Origin: Floricoccus penangensis
GTDB lineage: Bacteria > Bacillota > Bacilli > Lactobacillales > Streptococcaceae
Reading direction: 5' to 3'
Assembly: GCF_001832885.1 (NCBI RefSeq)
Contig: NZ_MKIQ01000028.1
Coordinates: 248,001 to 312,000, forward strand
Length of the DNA stretch: 64,000 nucleotides
In this document: in pieces, positions 19,032-26,912 of the stretch
How the letters are laid out: each line of letters begins with the position of its first letter
Numbering within the stretch: position 1 is the stretch's first letter
The notes under the pieces: model-generated
Seen by the model: only the letters and a program-made list of their open reading frames with translations
Database searches by the model: none
What the model was told of the DNA's origin: nothing
Translations under genes and position numbers: made by a program

Positions 19032-19694
19032 CTATCTTGCAATTGATAATGATTTAATCTCTTTAACGCCTTCTTGTCTCAGCATGTGTCTCGCTTGATT
19101 AATAGTAGATCCTGTTGTATAAATATCATCAAATAATAGTACCTTCATTGGGAAATTATTTCCTTTGATGATAGAGAATGTGCCTTTAGTTTCAAGCCTA
19201 TCTTGTTTATTCTTTGTTGACTGATTTTCTGAATCATTTTTAACAAAAACTTGAGTATAGGGAATATCACACCATTCAAGTATTGCAGTAACCTGACAGA
19301 AACCTCTTTCCTCTAATCGTTCTGAACTAACTGGTATAGGAATTACAGTATAATTTTTATATGTTTTAATAACTTTTTTTATTTCTTGAGCAAAGATCTG
19401 TCTCAATTGATAATGTCCACTAAACTTATACATTTTAAAATATTCTCTCATAGCTTCATCATATTTATATATTGCTTGATGATTGACTTCTTCGCCTCTT
19501 TTTAACCAATTTTGACAATCATTACACGTTTCTTTCATACATGATTTACAACATCTTTTGCAATGGTTCTCTGAAATTTTCGTGAATGAATCAAGGCACT
19601 TTTGACATATTTTATTTTCATTTTTTCTAAGAAAAATAATATCAGTAAATTTTAATTGATAATTAATAAATTTTGAACATAAAATACAAGTCAT
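19032..19694 (-). CDS. comFC: ComF-family late competence protein ComFC
   Basis: Phosphoribosyltransferase-fold protein needed for natural transformation in streptococci and Bacillus; it works with the ComFA helicase at the cytoplasmic side of the uptake channel. The N-terminal Cys-rich zinc-binding region has CILC, ICQKC and CKRCCKSC clusters. The PRPP-loop motif VLLFDDIYTTGST is near residue 190. The length of 220 residues is normal. The ATG overlaps the comFA stop by one base (TAATG). raiA/hpf, often next, is absent. Confidence 0.92.
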   Translation of the reverse strand: MTCILCSKFINYQLKFTDIIFLRKNENKICQKCLDSFTKISENHCKRCCKSCMKETCNDCQNWLKRGEEVNHQAIYKYDEAMREYFKMYKFSGHYQLRQIFAQEIKKVIKTYKNYTVIPIPVSSERLEERGFCQVTAILEWCDIPYTQVFVKNDSENQSTKNKQDRLETKGTFSIIKGNNFPMKVLLFDDIYTTGSTINQARHMLRQEGVKEIKSLSIAR

Positions 19695-20983
19695 TAAAAT
19701 CCTCCCAATCTATTCATATCTTTAATTTCAGATATAGCATCAACCATACCTTTACTTTTACCATTATGAAAAAAATAAACTAGACCATCTGTTCTATCTG
19801 GACTTCTACCTACTCGACCAGATATCTGAACTAAGGAACTTGAACTAAAGAGCTTATGATTTGCATGAAGGACAAATACATCCACTCTTGGAAATGTGAC
19901 ACCCCGCTCTAAAATAGTTGTTGTTATCAAAATATCAATTTTTTCTTCCCTAAAATCATTAACGAGGTCCTTACGATTTTCACTAATGCTTGAAACACAA
20001 GCGATTTTTTCATTTGGAAAGAATTTTTGTAAAGTTTTTTCAAATTTATGACCAAATGAAATTACAGGAGCAAAAATCAATAAAGGAAAGCCTGTTTTCC
20101 TTTGTTCTTGAATATAAGAAAATAGTTTTTGAGGTATCTTTTCTACTTCCCATGGAATATTACACCAAATATTTTGGGGAACAACTAATGGACTTCCATG
20201 AAATCTTCTTGGTAAATTTACTTTTTTCAAACTTCCTTTATAAACTTGATTATTGAGATTTTTTGTAGCCGTTGCTGTCAAATATATAAGGCATGATTCA
20301 TCTTTTCGCGAATTTTCAGCAGCATAATAAAGCATTGCATTATCCGCAAATGGAAAGGCATCAACTTCATCTATTATTAATAAATCAAATGCTTCCTTAA
20401 AACGTAAAAGCTGATGGGTAGTCAAAATCATTAATTGTGTCCGATAATATGAATCTCCTTCTGCATATAACAAGGCTATATCTATATCAAAATCATTAAC
20501 CATTCGTTTATGAAGTTCAATGCATACATCAACTCGTGGAGATGCAATACCTACTGCTCCTCCATTATTAACCGTTTCAGCAACTACCTGATAAATCATC
20601 TCGGTTTTTCCTGCTCCTGTTACTGCATGCACCCAAATTGAATCTTTATCTTTATTTGCTTCTATCAAAGATTTTGAAATATTCCCTTGTAATTCAGTTA
20701 ACTTTCCTGACCACTTCAAAACACTTTCTTCCCTTTTAGGAAAAGATTTTTGCGGTAAATGATATAAATACTCATCTGATCTTACCCTGCCTAAGTTTAT
20801 ACATTCTGAGCAATAATAAGCATCTATCTGTAACTTTACTTCTTCTTTCAGATTCTTACTGTTACAGCGGTGACATATAATATATTGACCATTTTCAGAC
20901 ATAGATTCTAATCTTTGTACGTTTTCAGGGATTGACTGCAATTCTTTTTCACTAAGGATACGTCCGTATAAAAGTTCTTCCAT
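19694..20983 (-). CDS. comFA: Late competence ATP-dependent DNA helicase/translocase ComFA
   Basis: DEAD-type ATPase driving or assisting import of single-stranded DNA during transformation. It has a four-cysteine zinc motif (Cys37, Cys40, Cys58, Cys61), Walker A AVTGAGKTE (residues 120-128), Walker B IIDEVDAF (204-211) and the C-terminal helicase motif QISGRVGRSPD. Complete at 429 residues. No Shine-Dalgarno precedes ATG 20981-20983, but a ComX/SigX-type box (TACGTATA) lies seven bases upstream, so expression is expected only in the competent state, possibly from a leaderless mRNA. Confidence 0.94.
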   Translation of the reverse strand: MEELLYGRILSEKELQSIPENVQRLESMSENGQYIICHRCNSKNLKEEVKLQIDAYYCSECINLGRVRSDEYLYHLPQKSFPKREESVLKWSGKLTELQGNISKSLIEANKDKDSIWVHAVTGAGKTEMIYQVVAETVNNGGAVGIASPRVDVCIELHKRMVNDFDIDIALLYAEGDSYYRTQLMILTTHQLLRFKEAFDLLIIDEVDAFPFADNAMLYYAAENSRKDESCLIYLTATATKNLNNQVYKGSLKKVNLPRRFHGSPLVVPQNIWCNIPWEVEKIPQKLFSYIQEQRKTGFPLLIFAPVISFGHKFEKTLQKFFPNEKIACVSSISENRKDLVNDFREEKIDILITTTILERGVTFPRVDVFVLHANHKLFSSSSLVQISGRVGRSPDRTDGLVYFFHNGKSKGMVDAISEIKDMNRLGGF

Positions 20984-20990
20984 GCTATTT

Positions 20991-20998
20991 TATACGTA
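20991..20998 (-). promoter_or_regulatory. ComX (SigX) box of comFA-comFC
   Basis: Minus-strand TTTTACGTATA contains TACGTATA, 7 of 8 bases of the streptococcal com-box TACGAATA. Confidence 0.7.
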
Positions 20999-21070
20999 AA
21001 ACATATGGGAAGATATCAAAAAATTAACGTAGATTTTGATGTAGGCAATGGTAAATTTAAGGCAAATAAA

Positions 21071-21107
21071 AAACACCAAAATCCTTATATGAAAGGTTCT
21101 GATGTTT
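21071..21107 (-). terminator. ssrA terminator
   Basis: Minus-strand stem AAACATCAGAACC/GGATTTTGGTGTTT (G-U pairs), followed by TTTTTT. Confidence 0.65.
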
Positions 21108-21122
21108 ACTAAAACGTATATA

Positions 21123-21472
21123 TGGAGCCGGTGGGAGTCGAACCCACGTCCAAATATCTTGCTACACAAAGGTCTACAACCATAGGCTGTGCATTAATTT
21201 AACCATTTAACACAGACACAGCTCAACTGAGTCAACGGCTAGTCTATAAATCTCTTTTGTTAAAGCTAGACAATTTAACAACGTATCCCACTAATTTGAG
21301 AACTGGAAATCACCATGGGCGAGCAAAATCTAGTTCACGAGAGCTGGGGTTTAGGCAGCTACTGCGTAATTATTACTGTTTTTAGCAGTTATATTTTGTT
21401 TAGCAGATTAAGGTTTGCAAATCCTAGTTGCACTTCATGCTCAATAATACCTGTCGAATCCGTAACGACCCC
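21123..21472 (-). ncRNA. ssrA: Transfer-messenger RNA
   Basis: A 350-nt tmRNA that rescues stalled ribosomes and tags nascent peptides. The 5' end GGGGTCGTTACGGATTCGAC and the 3' TGGACGTGGGTTCGACTCCC segment ending in CCA form the tRNA-like domain. The tag frame occupies 21351-21386 and reads AKNSNNYAVAA followed by TAA, close to streptococcal tags (AKN...YA[VL]AA). Good promoter upstream, overlapping the end of yigZ. Confidence 0.97.
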
Positions 21473-21490
21473 TTATTAAGCAGTAGCACT

Positions 21491-21519
21491 ATTATAACAT
21501 CAAATATCTACTTCGACAA
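21491..21519 (-). promoter_or_regulatory. ssrA promoter
   Basis: Minus-strand TTGTCG (21514-21519), 17-base spacer, TATAAT (21491-21496), about 20 bp before the mature 5' end. The -35 is inside yigZ. Confidence 0.7.
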
Positions 21520-22126
21520 ATCTTTTCTCTCCTAAGCTTGTTGAAACCTTTCCGTTAAAGCTTTCGGTAATTTTGGATAAAATATCATCAACTTCATCTA
21601 GATCAACAAAAATTGATCCAGTAATTTCAGTTGTAAACTGAGTATCAATTAATTTCAAATTTTGTGTATCAAGAAAACGATTAAGGTTATCAAAAAGAGA
21701 ATAATCAATATCAACCTTAACTTCTTGCTGTTCAACAATCTTTACTAAAGGTGCCACATCTAGAGCATGTGCAACACTCCCTGCATATGCACGAATCAAC
21801 CCTCCAGCACCTAATTTAATTCCTCCAAAATAACGGGTAACAACCGCAACCACATTAATAATTTCTCGCTTTTTTAGAACTTCAAGCATCGGAATACCTG
21901 CTGTCCCTGATGGTTCGCCGTCATCACTAGAACGCTGAATCTCTTGATTTTCTCCAAGAGTAAAAGCAGAACAGTTGTGATTTGCTTTGTAATGTTCTTT
22001 TTTTATTTTATTGATAAATTCACGTGCCTCATCTTCAGTTCCAACTCTTTTTAAATGACAGATAAAACGTGATTTTTTTATTTCTTCTTCATAGACAAAA
22101 TAGTCATCCTTAATTGTAGTATTCAT
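21500..22126 (-). CDS. yigZ: YigZ/IMPACT-family protein
   Basis: Conserved 208-residue protein of the UPF0029/IMPACT family. The N-terminal domain contains SRFICHLKRV, DDGEPSGTAGIPML and VVTRYFGGIKLGAGGLIRAY, the family hallmark. The C-terminal ~70 residues form the DUF1949 ferredoxin-like domain. Its cellular role is not established; relatives act in translation stress signalling in eukaryotes. GAGGT precedes the ATG. In streptococci this gene normally neighbours comFA, usually divergently; here ssrA separates the two on the same strand. Confidence 0.92.
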   Translation of the reverse strand: MNTTIKDDYFVYEEEIKKSRFICHLKRVGTEDEAREFINKIKKEHYKANHNCSAFTLGENQEIQRSSDDGEPSGTAGIPMLEVLKKREIINVVAVVTRYFGGIKLGAGGLIRAYAGSVAHALDVAPLVKIVEQQEVKVDIDYSLFDNLNRFLDTQNLKLIDTQFTTEITGSIFVDLDEVDDILSKITESFNGKVSTSLGEKRFVEVDI

Positions 22127-22231
22127 TTATTACCTCAAAATTTTTCAACTGTAGTGTATTCTAATATTAATTGTAGCATAAATGAAATTATAAAAAATTT
22201 ATTTATTAACATAACTTTTATTTCATTTATA

Positions 22232-22240
22232 TGATATAAT
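22232..22240 (+). promoter_or_regulatory. Extended -10 promoter
   Basis: TGATATAAT, 25 bases before the ATG at 22266; weak -35. Confidence 0.5.
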
Positions 22241-22265
22241 CATAAAAAAATAAAAAGTATAAAAT

Positions 22266-22706
22266 ATGAATCAATCAAAAAAGTTAGATAAATTTTTTAA
22301 TATAATAGAAAAAATATTCAATTTAACAATTTTAATACTAGGTATTTTATTTGTAGGATTTTCCATAATTGGACTAATTAACCTTGGAAAAGATGCTACA
22401 ATTCTATTTTTATCATTAATTTTTTTAGGGCTTACTCTAATTTTCCAAAGTTTAAGCAAACTATTAAAAGATTTTAATAAAGGCAATACCAAGCTGAAAA
22501 ATCAAATGGATAATCTTTATCTTGCATCCTCACTTTTTACAGGATTATCTTTTGTCGTTTTAGCATTATATTTTTACAAAGTTAATTCTGACTCTGAGGG
22601 ATTATATAGGATTTTACCAATTGGTATTATATTTTCTATCATGACAATTTTTAATATTGGAATGAAGATATACGGAAAATATAATTCGCAAAAAACAAAA
22701 CATTAA
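22266..22706 (+). CDS. Small four-helix membrane protein, unknown function
   Basis: 146-residue protein with four predicted membrane segments (LTILILGILFVGFSIIGLI, ATILFLSLIFLGLTLIF, LASSLFTGLSFVVLALYF, ILPIGIIFSIMTIFNIGM) and a basic loop between helices 2 and 3. No family recognised. The upstream leader is A-rich without a Shine-Dalgarno sequence. It has its own promoter and a good terminator, so it is monocistronic. Confidence 0.65.
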   Translation: MNQSKKLDKFFNIIEKIFNLTILILGILFVGFSIIGLINLGKDATILFLSLIFLGLTLIFQSLSKLLKDFNKGNTKLKNQMDNLYLASSLFTGLSFVVLALYFYKVNSDSEGLYRILPIGIIFSIMTIFNIGMKIYGKYNSQKTKH

Positions 22707-22733
22707 ACTTTTCACCTATTATTTATACAAAAT

Positions 22734-22767
22734 AAACACTGACCGAGTTAAACTAAGTCAGTGTTTT
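22734..22767 (+). terminator. Terminator of the small membrane protein gene
   Basis: Stem AAACACTGAC/GTCAGTGTTT with a 13-base loop and T tract. Confidence 0.8.
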
Positions 22768-22795
22768 CTATTCATTAATTATTTATTTTTTCAAA

Positions 22796-22839
22796 CCCCT
22801 TCAAAAAGAAAGGGGATATCAACCTACCAGTGAGGTTGA
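22796..22839 (-). terminator. Double stem-loop after the DUF1827 gene
   Basis: Minus strand: TCAACCT/AGGTTGA stem directly after the stop, then CCCCTT/AAGGGG stem followed by TTTG and an A/T stretch. Confidence 0.5.
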
Positions 22840-22840
22840 A

Positions 22841-23146
22841 TTATTCACCAGGAATAGGAATTGATATTTCGATAAGATTTGGTGTTTCAATTAAGTTGAT
22901 ATTATCTCGATCAATTGTTTTTTGATCAATTCTTTTATCAACAAAAAATGATTTAATTTGTTTTCTTTCATCGGGACGAATGGCACGGTGTTTGTTAGAA
23001 ACAACGATTTCATGATGGCTTGGAGCCTTTGTATAAATAACGTCCGTATTACCAGCAGAATAAACTTCTACAAGTTCCGCATCTGTATTTCGCAACTGCT
23101 CTCTGACCAGACCACGATGATTGTTGGTAACATTAATTATCTTCAT
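22841..23146 (-). CDS. DUF1827 family protein
   Basis: Small 101-residue soluble protein conserved in streptococci and lactococci, of unknown function. The frame opens earlier (23167), but GGAGG six bases before ATG 23144-23146 (MKIINVTNNHRG) fixes the start. Acidic C terminus (ISIPIPGE). An extended -10 (TGATATAAT) lies just upstream, so it has its own promoter, although tpx is only 66 bp away in the same direction and read-through is possible. Confidence 0.8.
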   Translation of the reverse strand: MKIINVTNNHRGLVREQLRNTDAELVEVYSAGNTDVIYTKAPSHHEIVVSNKHRAIRPDERKQIKSFFVDKRIDQKTIDRDNINLIETPNLIEISIPIPGE

Positions 23147-23171
23147 ATGGTTCCTCCAGTCTTTCATGTTT

Positions 23172-23180
23172 ATTATATCA
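23172..23180 (-). promoter_or_regulatory. Extended -10 promoter of the DUF1827 gene
   Basis: Minus-strand TGATATAAT about 26 bases before ATG; poor -35. Confidence 0.45.
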
Positions 23181-23212
23181 CTAGTTCTAAAATAATAAAA
23201 AAGATAAATGTA

Positions 23213-23698
23213 CTATTTGGTTATTATTTTATCAATAGCATCGAACAGAAGGGAATAATTAGGTTCATCAGTCATCTCGTCCACAACCTCAACATAAACA
23301 ATTTCCCCATCATTGATTAAATATACACTTCTCGCCAATTTTCCAGTTTGCATTAGAAGACCATACTCTTGACCAAAAGTGTTTGTTTCATCAGATAAAA
23401 TTTCCATATCAACACCTTCGGCGGCACACCAATTCCTTTGTTCATCAGAAGTATTATTGGAAATTGATAGAAATTCAATTTCTGGGTTCTTTGCAGCCTC
23501 TTCATTAAAATGACGTGTTTGAAGGGCACAAACTCGCGTATTTATATCTGGGAAGATACTTAAAACAATTGGTTTATCTAGTTCAGATAGGGTGATTGTA
23601 TTTCCTTTTTGATCTTCTAAACTAAAGTTTGGAGCTTTTCCTTCCATAATTGGTTCTATTCTTGCTACTTCTTCCCCGTTACGTGTTATTACTTTCAT
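23213..23698 (-). CDS. tpx: Thiol peroxidase (atypical 2-Cys peroxiredoxin)
   Basis: Reduces hydroperoxides using thioredoxin-type reductants; cytoplasmic. Peroxidatic Cys57 lies in the TRVC motif and resolving Cys91 in NWCAAEGV, the Tpx spacing. SIFPDINTRVCALQTRHFN matches the family except that Arg55 and Asn53 replace the usual P and D of DTPVC, a mild variation. The length of 161 residues is normal. AAGGAG before ATG. Important in catalase-negative lactic acid bacteria that make hydrogen peroxide. Confidence 0.92.
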   Translation of the reverse strand: MKVITRNGEEVARIEPIMEGKAPNFSLEDQKGNTITLSELDKPIVLSIFPDINTRVCALQTRHFNEEAAKNPEIEFLSISNNTSDEQRNWCAAEGVDMEILSDETNTFGQEYGLLMQTGKLARSVYLINDGEIVYVEVVDEMTDEPNYSLLFDAIDKIITK

Positions 23699-23778
23699 AT
23701 CATTCTCCTTTTACTAAATATTCTAACTATATTTATATTATATAAGAAAAATAATCATTTTACCCATATGTTGTTTAT

Positions 23779-23805
23779 AAAAAAAGAAGGCATGTTAGCC
23801 TCTTT
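23779..23805 (-). terminator. Terminator of the amino-acid ABC operon
   Basis: Minus-strand AGAGGC-TAACAT-GCCTTCT stem, imperfect, followed by seven T residues. Confidence 0.7.
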
Positions 23806-23807
23806 AA

Positions 23808-24623
23808 TTATTTCGGGTATACATCCTTGCCAAACCATTTATCTGAAATCTTTTGAAAATCACCTGATTCGTGTAATTCTTTAACAGCCTTATTAATATT
23901 TTCTACTAAAGTTTTATCATCCTTACGTGCTCCAACGGCAAAGTTTTCTGGTGTGTATTCAGTTTCAATAATGTTATAATCTTTTATTTCGTTATTTTTA
24001 TTCAAATAATATTCGGCATATACATCATCAATCAATAAACCGTCAATACGTCCACTTTTTAGGTCTAGGAGTGCTTCATTAAAACCTTCATATAAAGTTG
24101 CATCATTGTTTTTTACGATATCTTGAAGAACTTCTGGAGCCCCAGTAAAGGCATCGTAACCACTTGATCCATCCTGTGCTCCAAGAACTTTATTCTTCAT
24201 ATCTTTGACACTTGTAATATTTGATGATTTCTTAGTAACTAATACCTGCTTATTAGCCATGTAAGGTTTTGTGAAAAGAACTTGTTTTTCCCTTTGAGGT
24301 GTAATTGAGTATCCATTCCAGATTAAATCTATACTTCCATTTTTCAATTCAGTTTCCTTCATTGACCAATCAATTGGTTGCATCATAACATTGATATCGT
24401 ATTTTTTAAATACAGCATTAGCAAGATCAATGTCAAATCCAACGTTATTACCTGATTCATCTTTGAATCCCATTGGTACAAATGTATTATCAAAACCAAT
24501 AACTACTTCTTTTTTATCTTCAATCTTCTTCCATCCATCAGCTTTTTCTTCTTCTTTTTTACCACAAGAAACTAAAAATAAAGTTGTTAAGAGTAAACTA
24601 AAAATCGTTAAAAACTTTTTCAT
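23808..24623 (-). CDS. Polar amino-acid ABC transporter, substrate-binding lipoprotein
   Basis: Type 3 extracellular solute-binding protein (SBP_bac_3) of 271 residues anchored by a lipobox (LFLVSC, Cys near residue 20). Family motifs present: GFDIDLANAVFKK and the ligand-pocket segment GSIDLIWNGYSITPQR. An upstream extension of the frame (to 24689) is excluded because GGAGG lies six bases before ATG 24621-24623. The gene starts one base after the ATPase stop. It completes a permease-ATPase-SBP operon for a polar amino acid such as glutamine, cystine or histidine; which one cannot be told. Confidence 0.9.
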   Translation of the reverse strand: MKKFLTIFSLLLTTLFLVSCGKKEEEKADGWKKIEDKKEVVIGFDNTFVPMGFKDESGNNVGFDIDLANAVFKKYDINVMMQPIDWSMKETELKNGSIDLIWNGYSITPQREKQVLFTKPYMANKQVLVTKKSSNITSVKDMKNKVLGAQDGSSGYDAFTGAPEVLQDIVKNNDATLYEGFNEALLDLKSGRIDGLLIDDVYAEYYLNKNNEIKDYNIIETEYTPENFAVGARKDDKTLVENINKAVKELHESGDFQKISDKWFGKDVYPK

Positions 24624-24624
24624 A

Positions 24625-25260
24625 CTAATCCTCCTTTGAATTAACTGCAAGTATTGTATCAGCAATGGTTTCAGCAAACTGCATATCATGGGTTACAACT
24701 ATTTGTGTCATTCCAGCTACCTTATTAGCTAGAATTAATTCAGCAACTTGATCTCGAAGTCCAGGATCAAGTGCACTTGTTGGTTCATCATAGCCAATAA
24801 TCTTAGGATCAATCATCATGGCACGTGCTAGCGCTACCCTTTGTTTTTGACCACCAGATAAGGCATAGGGATATAAATCTTTTTGTTCCAATATACCTAA
24901 GTCAAATAGAAGACTTTCCGCCTTAGCTACAGCATCAACCTTACTCATATTCATTGTCTGAATCGGACTTAAAGTTAGATTATCAATAATTGTCATATTA
25001 GGGAAAAGTTGAAAATCTTGAAAAACAAATCCTAAGATATTCCCCCTTACATAGCCATCATGAGAAATCTTTTCCCCATTATAAATAACTTCTCCGCTAT
25101 CAATTGATTCAAGCCCTACAAGCATTCTAAGTAGTGTTGTTTTACCACCACCACTTGGCCCTACAATTGCTAAAAGTTCTTTGTCTTCAACTAATAAATT
25201 GAAATTTTCAAAGATAACTTTATCGCCAAATTTTTTAGAAATATTTTTTAATTCTAGCAT
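24625..25260 (-). CDS. Polar amino-acid ABC transporter, ATP-binding protein
   Basis: Cytoplasmic ATPase of the HisP/GlnQ class. Walker A GPSGGGKTT (34-42), Q-loop FVFQDFQLFP, signature LSGGQKQRVALARA, Walker B IIGYDEPTSALDP and switch VVTHDM are all intact. At 211 residues it is somewhat shorter than GlnQ (~240) at the C terminus. The last codons carry the ribosome binding site of the downstream lipoprotein gene. Confidence 0.92.
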   Translation of the reverse strand: MLELKNISKKFGDKVIFENFNLLVEDKELLAIVGPSGGGKTTLLRMLVGLESIDSGEVIYNGEKISHDGYVRGNILGFVFQDFQLFPNMTIIDNLTLSPIQTMNMSKVDAVAKAESLLFDLGILEQKDLYPYALSGGQKQRVALARAMMIDPKIIGYDEPTSALDPGLRDQVAELILANKVAGMTQIVVTHDMQFAETIADTILAVNSKED

Positions 25261-25280
25261 TTCATCTTCTCCAATCTCAA

Positions 25281-25922
25281 TTATTTATAAAAATCAAATT
25301 TCTTTTCGATTCTCTTAGATAGTAGTGTCAATAGTCCAATTAAAACCAAATAAATTAATGATACAACTATCATCGGAACCAGGGTTACATCTCGACTCAT
25401 TGCAATTTTACCTGCTCGAAGTAAATCTCCCAAACCAACAACGTATACCAATGATGAATCTTTTACTAAATTAATAATTTCATTAAAAATACTTGGTAAA
25501 ACGATTTTTACGACTTGGGGTAATACGACGAAACGCGCTGTCTGCCATTTGTTTAGCTGTAACACTTCCGCTGCCTCAATCTGTCCTTTAGGAATTGCCT
25601 GAAGGCCTCCACGGAAAATTTCAGCAAAGTATGCTGCATAGTTAAGCACAAAAGCTAAGATGGCAGCTGGCATTCGATTGAGTGTTATCCCTACCATTGG
25701 TAATGCATAAAATATAATGATTAATTGCACTAATAATGGAGTTCCACGCATGAGCCAAACGTATATATTAGTTAATAAACGTACTGGAAAAAACTTAACT
25801 CTTAATAAAAATGCAACTATCATTCCTAACGGTATTGATAAAATCAATGTTATTGCAAAAACCTGTAAGGTTGTATTCAAGCCTGATAATAGTTGAGGTA
25901 GTATCTCTGATATATACTGCAT
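25281..25922 (-). CDS. Polar amino-acid ABC transporter, permease
   Basis: HisM/GlnP-type inner-membrane subunit of 213 residues with about five helices and the EAA loop (GGLQAIPKGQIEAAEVLQL) that docks the ATPase. The frame also allows GTG six bases earlier, but GGAGGTG is then part of the ribosome binding site, so ATG 25920-25922 is preferred. First gene of the operon; promoter TTGCAA-17-TATAAT upstream. Confidence 0.92.
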   Translation of the reverse strand: MQYISEILPQLLSGLNTTLQVFAITLILSIPLGMIVAFLLRVKFFPVRLLTNIYVWLMRGTPLLVQLIIIFYALPMVGITLNRMPAAILAFVLNYAAYFAEIFRGGLQAIPKGQIEAAEVLQLNKWQTARFVVLPQVVKIVLPSIFNEIINLVKDSSLVYVVGLGDLLRAGKIAMSRDVTLVPMIVVSLIYLVLIGLLTLLSKRIEKKFDFYK

Positions 25923-25951
25923 AGTCACCTCCTTAAAAATATAGTGTTATA

Positions 25952-25980
25952 ATTATACAAACATTTAGATATTATTGCAA
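25952..25980 (-). promoter_or_regulatory. Promoter of the amino-acid ABC operon
   Basis: Minus-strand TTGCAA (25975-25980), 17-base spacer, TATAAT (25952-25957). A GGTATACC palindrome lies just upstream of the -35 (25981-25988). Confidence 0.65.
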
Positions 25981-26030
25981 GGTATACCAATTCTTATTTT
26001 CTAACAATTCTTTATTTTATATACTTATTT

Positions 26031-26039
26031 TGCTATAAT
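26031..26039 (+). promoter_or_regulatory. Extended -10 promoter giving a leaderless mRNA
   Basis: TGCTATAAT ends six bases before ATG 26046; there is no Shine-Dalgarno sequence. Confidence 0.65.
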
Positions 26040-26045
26040 ATCCCC

Positions 26046-26861
26046 ATGGAAAATAATAAGAAAAATAATAATTTAGGCATCATAATTGGTGCCATTGTCG
26101 CTCTAATTGCTATATTTGGTCTTGTTTACTTTGCAAACAAAGGGGAGAAAAAAGAAAACACAAAAAGTGCAGAATCAACAAGTACTCAAACTACTACTAG
26201 CAAGGAAGACTTAGAAAAAGTTGATTTACCTCAATTATCTGATAAGGTTTCTGAAGATGAAGCAGAGGTTAAGATGGTTACCGAAGAAGGTGATATCACA
26301 ATCAAATTGTTCCCTAAATATGCACCACTTGCAGTTGAGAACTTTTTGACACACTCTAAAAAAGGATATTATAATGGAGTTGAATTTTTCAGAGTTGTTA
26401 AAGATTTTATGATTCAAGGTGGAGATCCTAAGAACAATGGTACAGGTGGGGAGTCAATTTGGAATGGTAAAGATGCAAGTATTGACCCAGGGACTGGATT
26501 CCGTAACGAAGTATCTAATCATCTTTTCCACTTAAGAGGTGCCCTATCAATGGCTAATGCCGGAGCTGATACAAATGGAAGTCAATTCTTTATTGTACAA
26601 AATCCTAAGGATATGAGTGATGGGTTGCTATACGATGAATTTCCTACAAAGATTATAGACGCATATAAAAATGGTGGTGTTCCTAGTCTGGACAAAAACT
26701 ATTCTGTCTTCGGACAAGTAGTTTCAGGAATGGATGTGGTTGATAAAATTGCTAATGGAGAAACTACAGCAAATAGTTCTGGCAATGAAAAATCAAAACC
26801 AGTTAACCCAGTAAAAATTAAATCAATTGAAGTCATTAAAGATTACGATTTTAAAAAATAG
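26046..26861 (+). CDS. Membrane-anchored cyclophilin-type peptidyl-prolyl isomerase
   Basis: 271-residue protein. An N-terminal signal anchor (LGIIIGAIVALIAIFGLVYF) is followed by a Ser/Thr-rich linker and a cyclophilin domain from about residue 75, with FFRVVKDFMIQGGDP (catalytic Arg), GALSMANAGADTNGSQFFI and FGQVVSGMDVVDKI. It probably catalyses prolyl isomerisation during folding of exported proteins, as for SlrA-like surface cyclophilins. No lipobox Cys is seen. The ATG lies six bases after an extended -10, so the mRNA is probably leaderless. Closed by a terminator shared with mgtE. Confidence 0.9.
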   Translation: MENNKKNNNLGIIIGAIVALIAIFGLVYFANKGEKKENTKSAESTSTQTTTSKEDLEKVDLPQLSDKVSEDEAEVKMVTEEGDITIKLFPKYAPLAVENFLTHSKKGYYNGVEFFRVVKDFMIQGGDPKNNGTGGESIWNGKDASIDPGTGFRNEVSNHLFHLRGALSMANAGADTNGSQFFIVQNPKDMSDGLLYDEFPTKIIDAYKNGGVPSLDKNYSVFGQVVSGMDVVDKIANGETTANSSGNEKSKPVNPVKIKSIEVIKDYDFKK

Positions 26862-26863
26862 AG

Positions 26864-26902
26864 AAAAACCAGTAGCCAACTATAGCGGCTCACTGGTTTT
26901 TT
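26864..26902. terminator. Bidirectional terminator between the cyclophilin gene and mgtE
   Basis: AAAAACCAGT...ACTGGTTTTTT stem, extended by GCC/GGC with a small internal mismatch. Confidence 0.8.
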
Positions 26903-26912
26903 ATTCGAAATT

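Noticed and set aside
23699-23760. PerR/Fur box upstream of tpx
   Set aside because: AT-rich TTATATAATATAA is explained by the -10 region; it does not match the PerR dyad TTATAATNATTATAA well enough.
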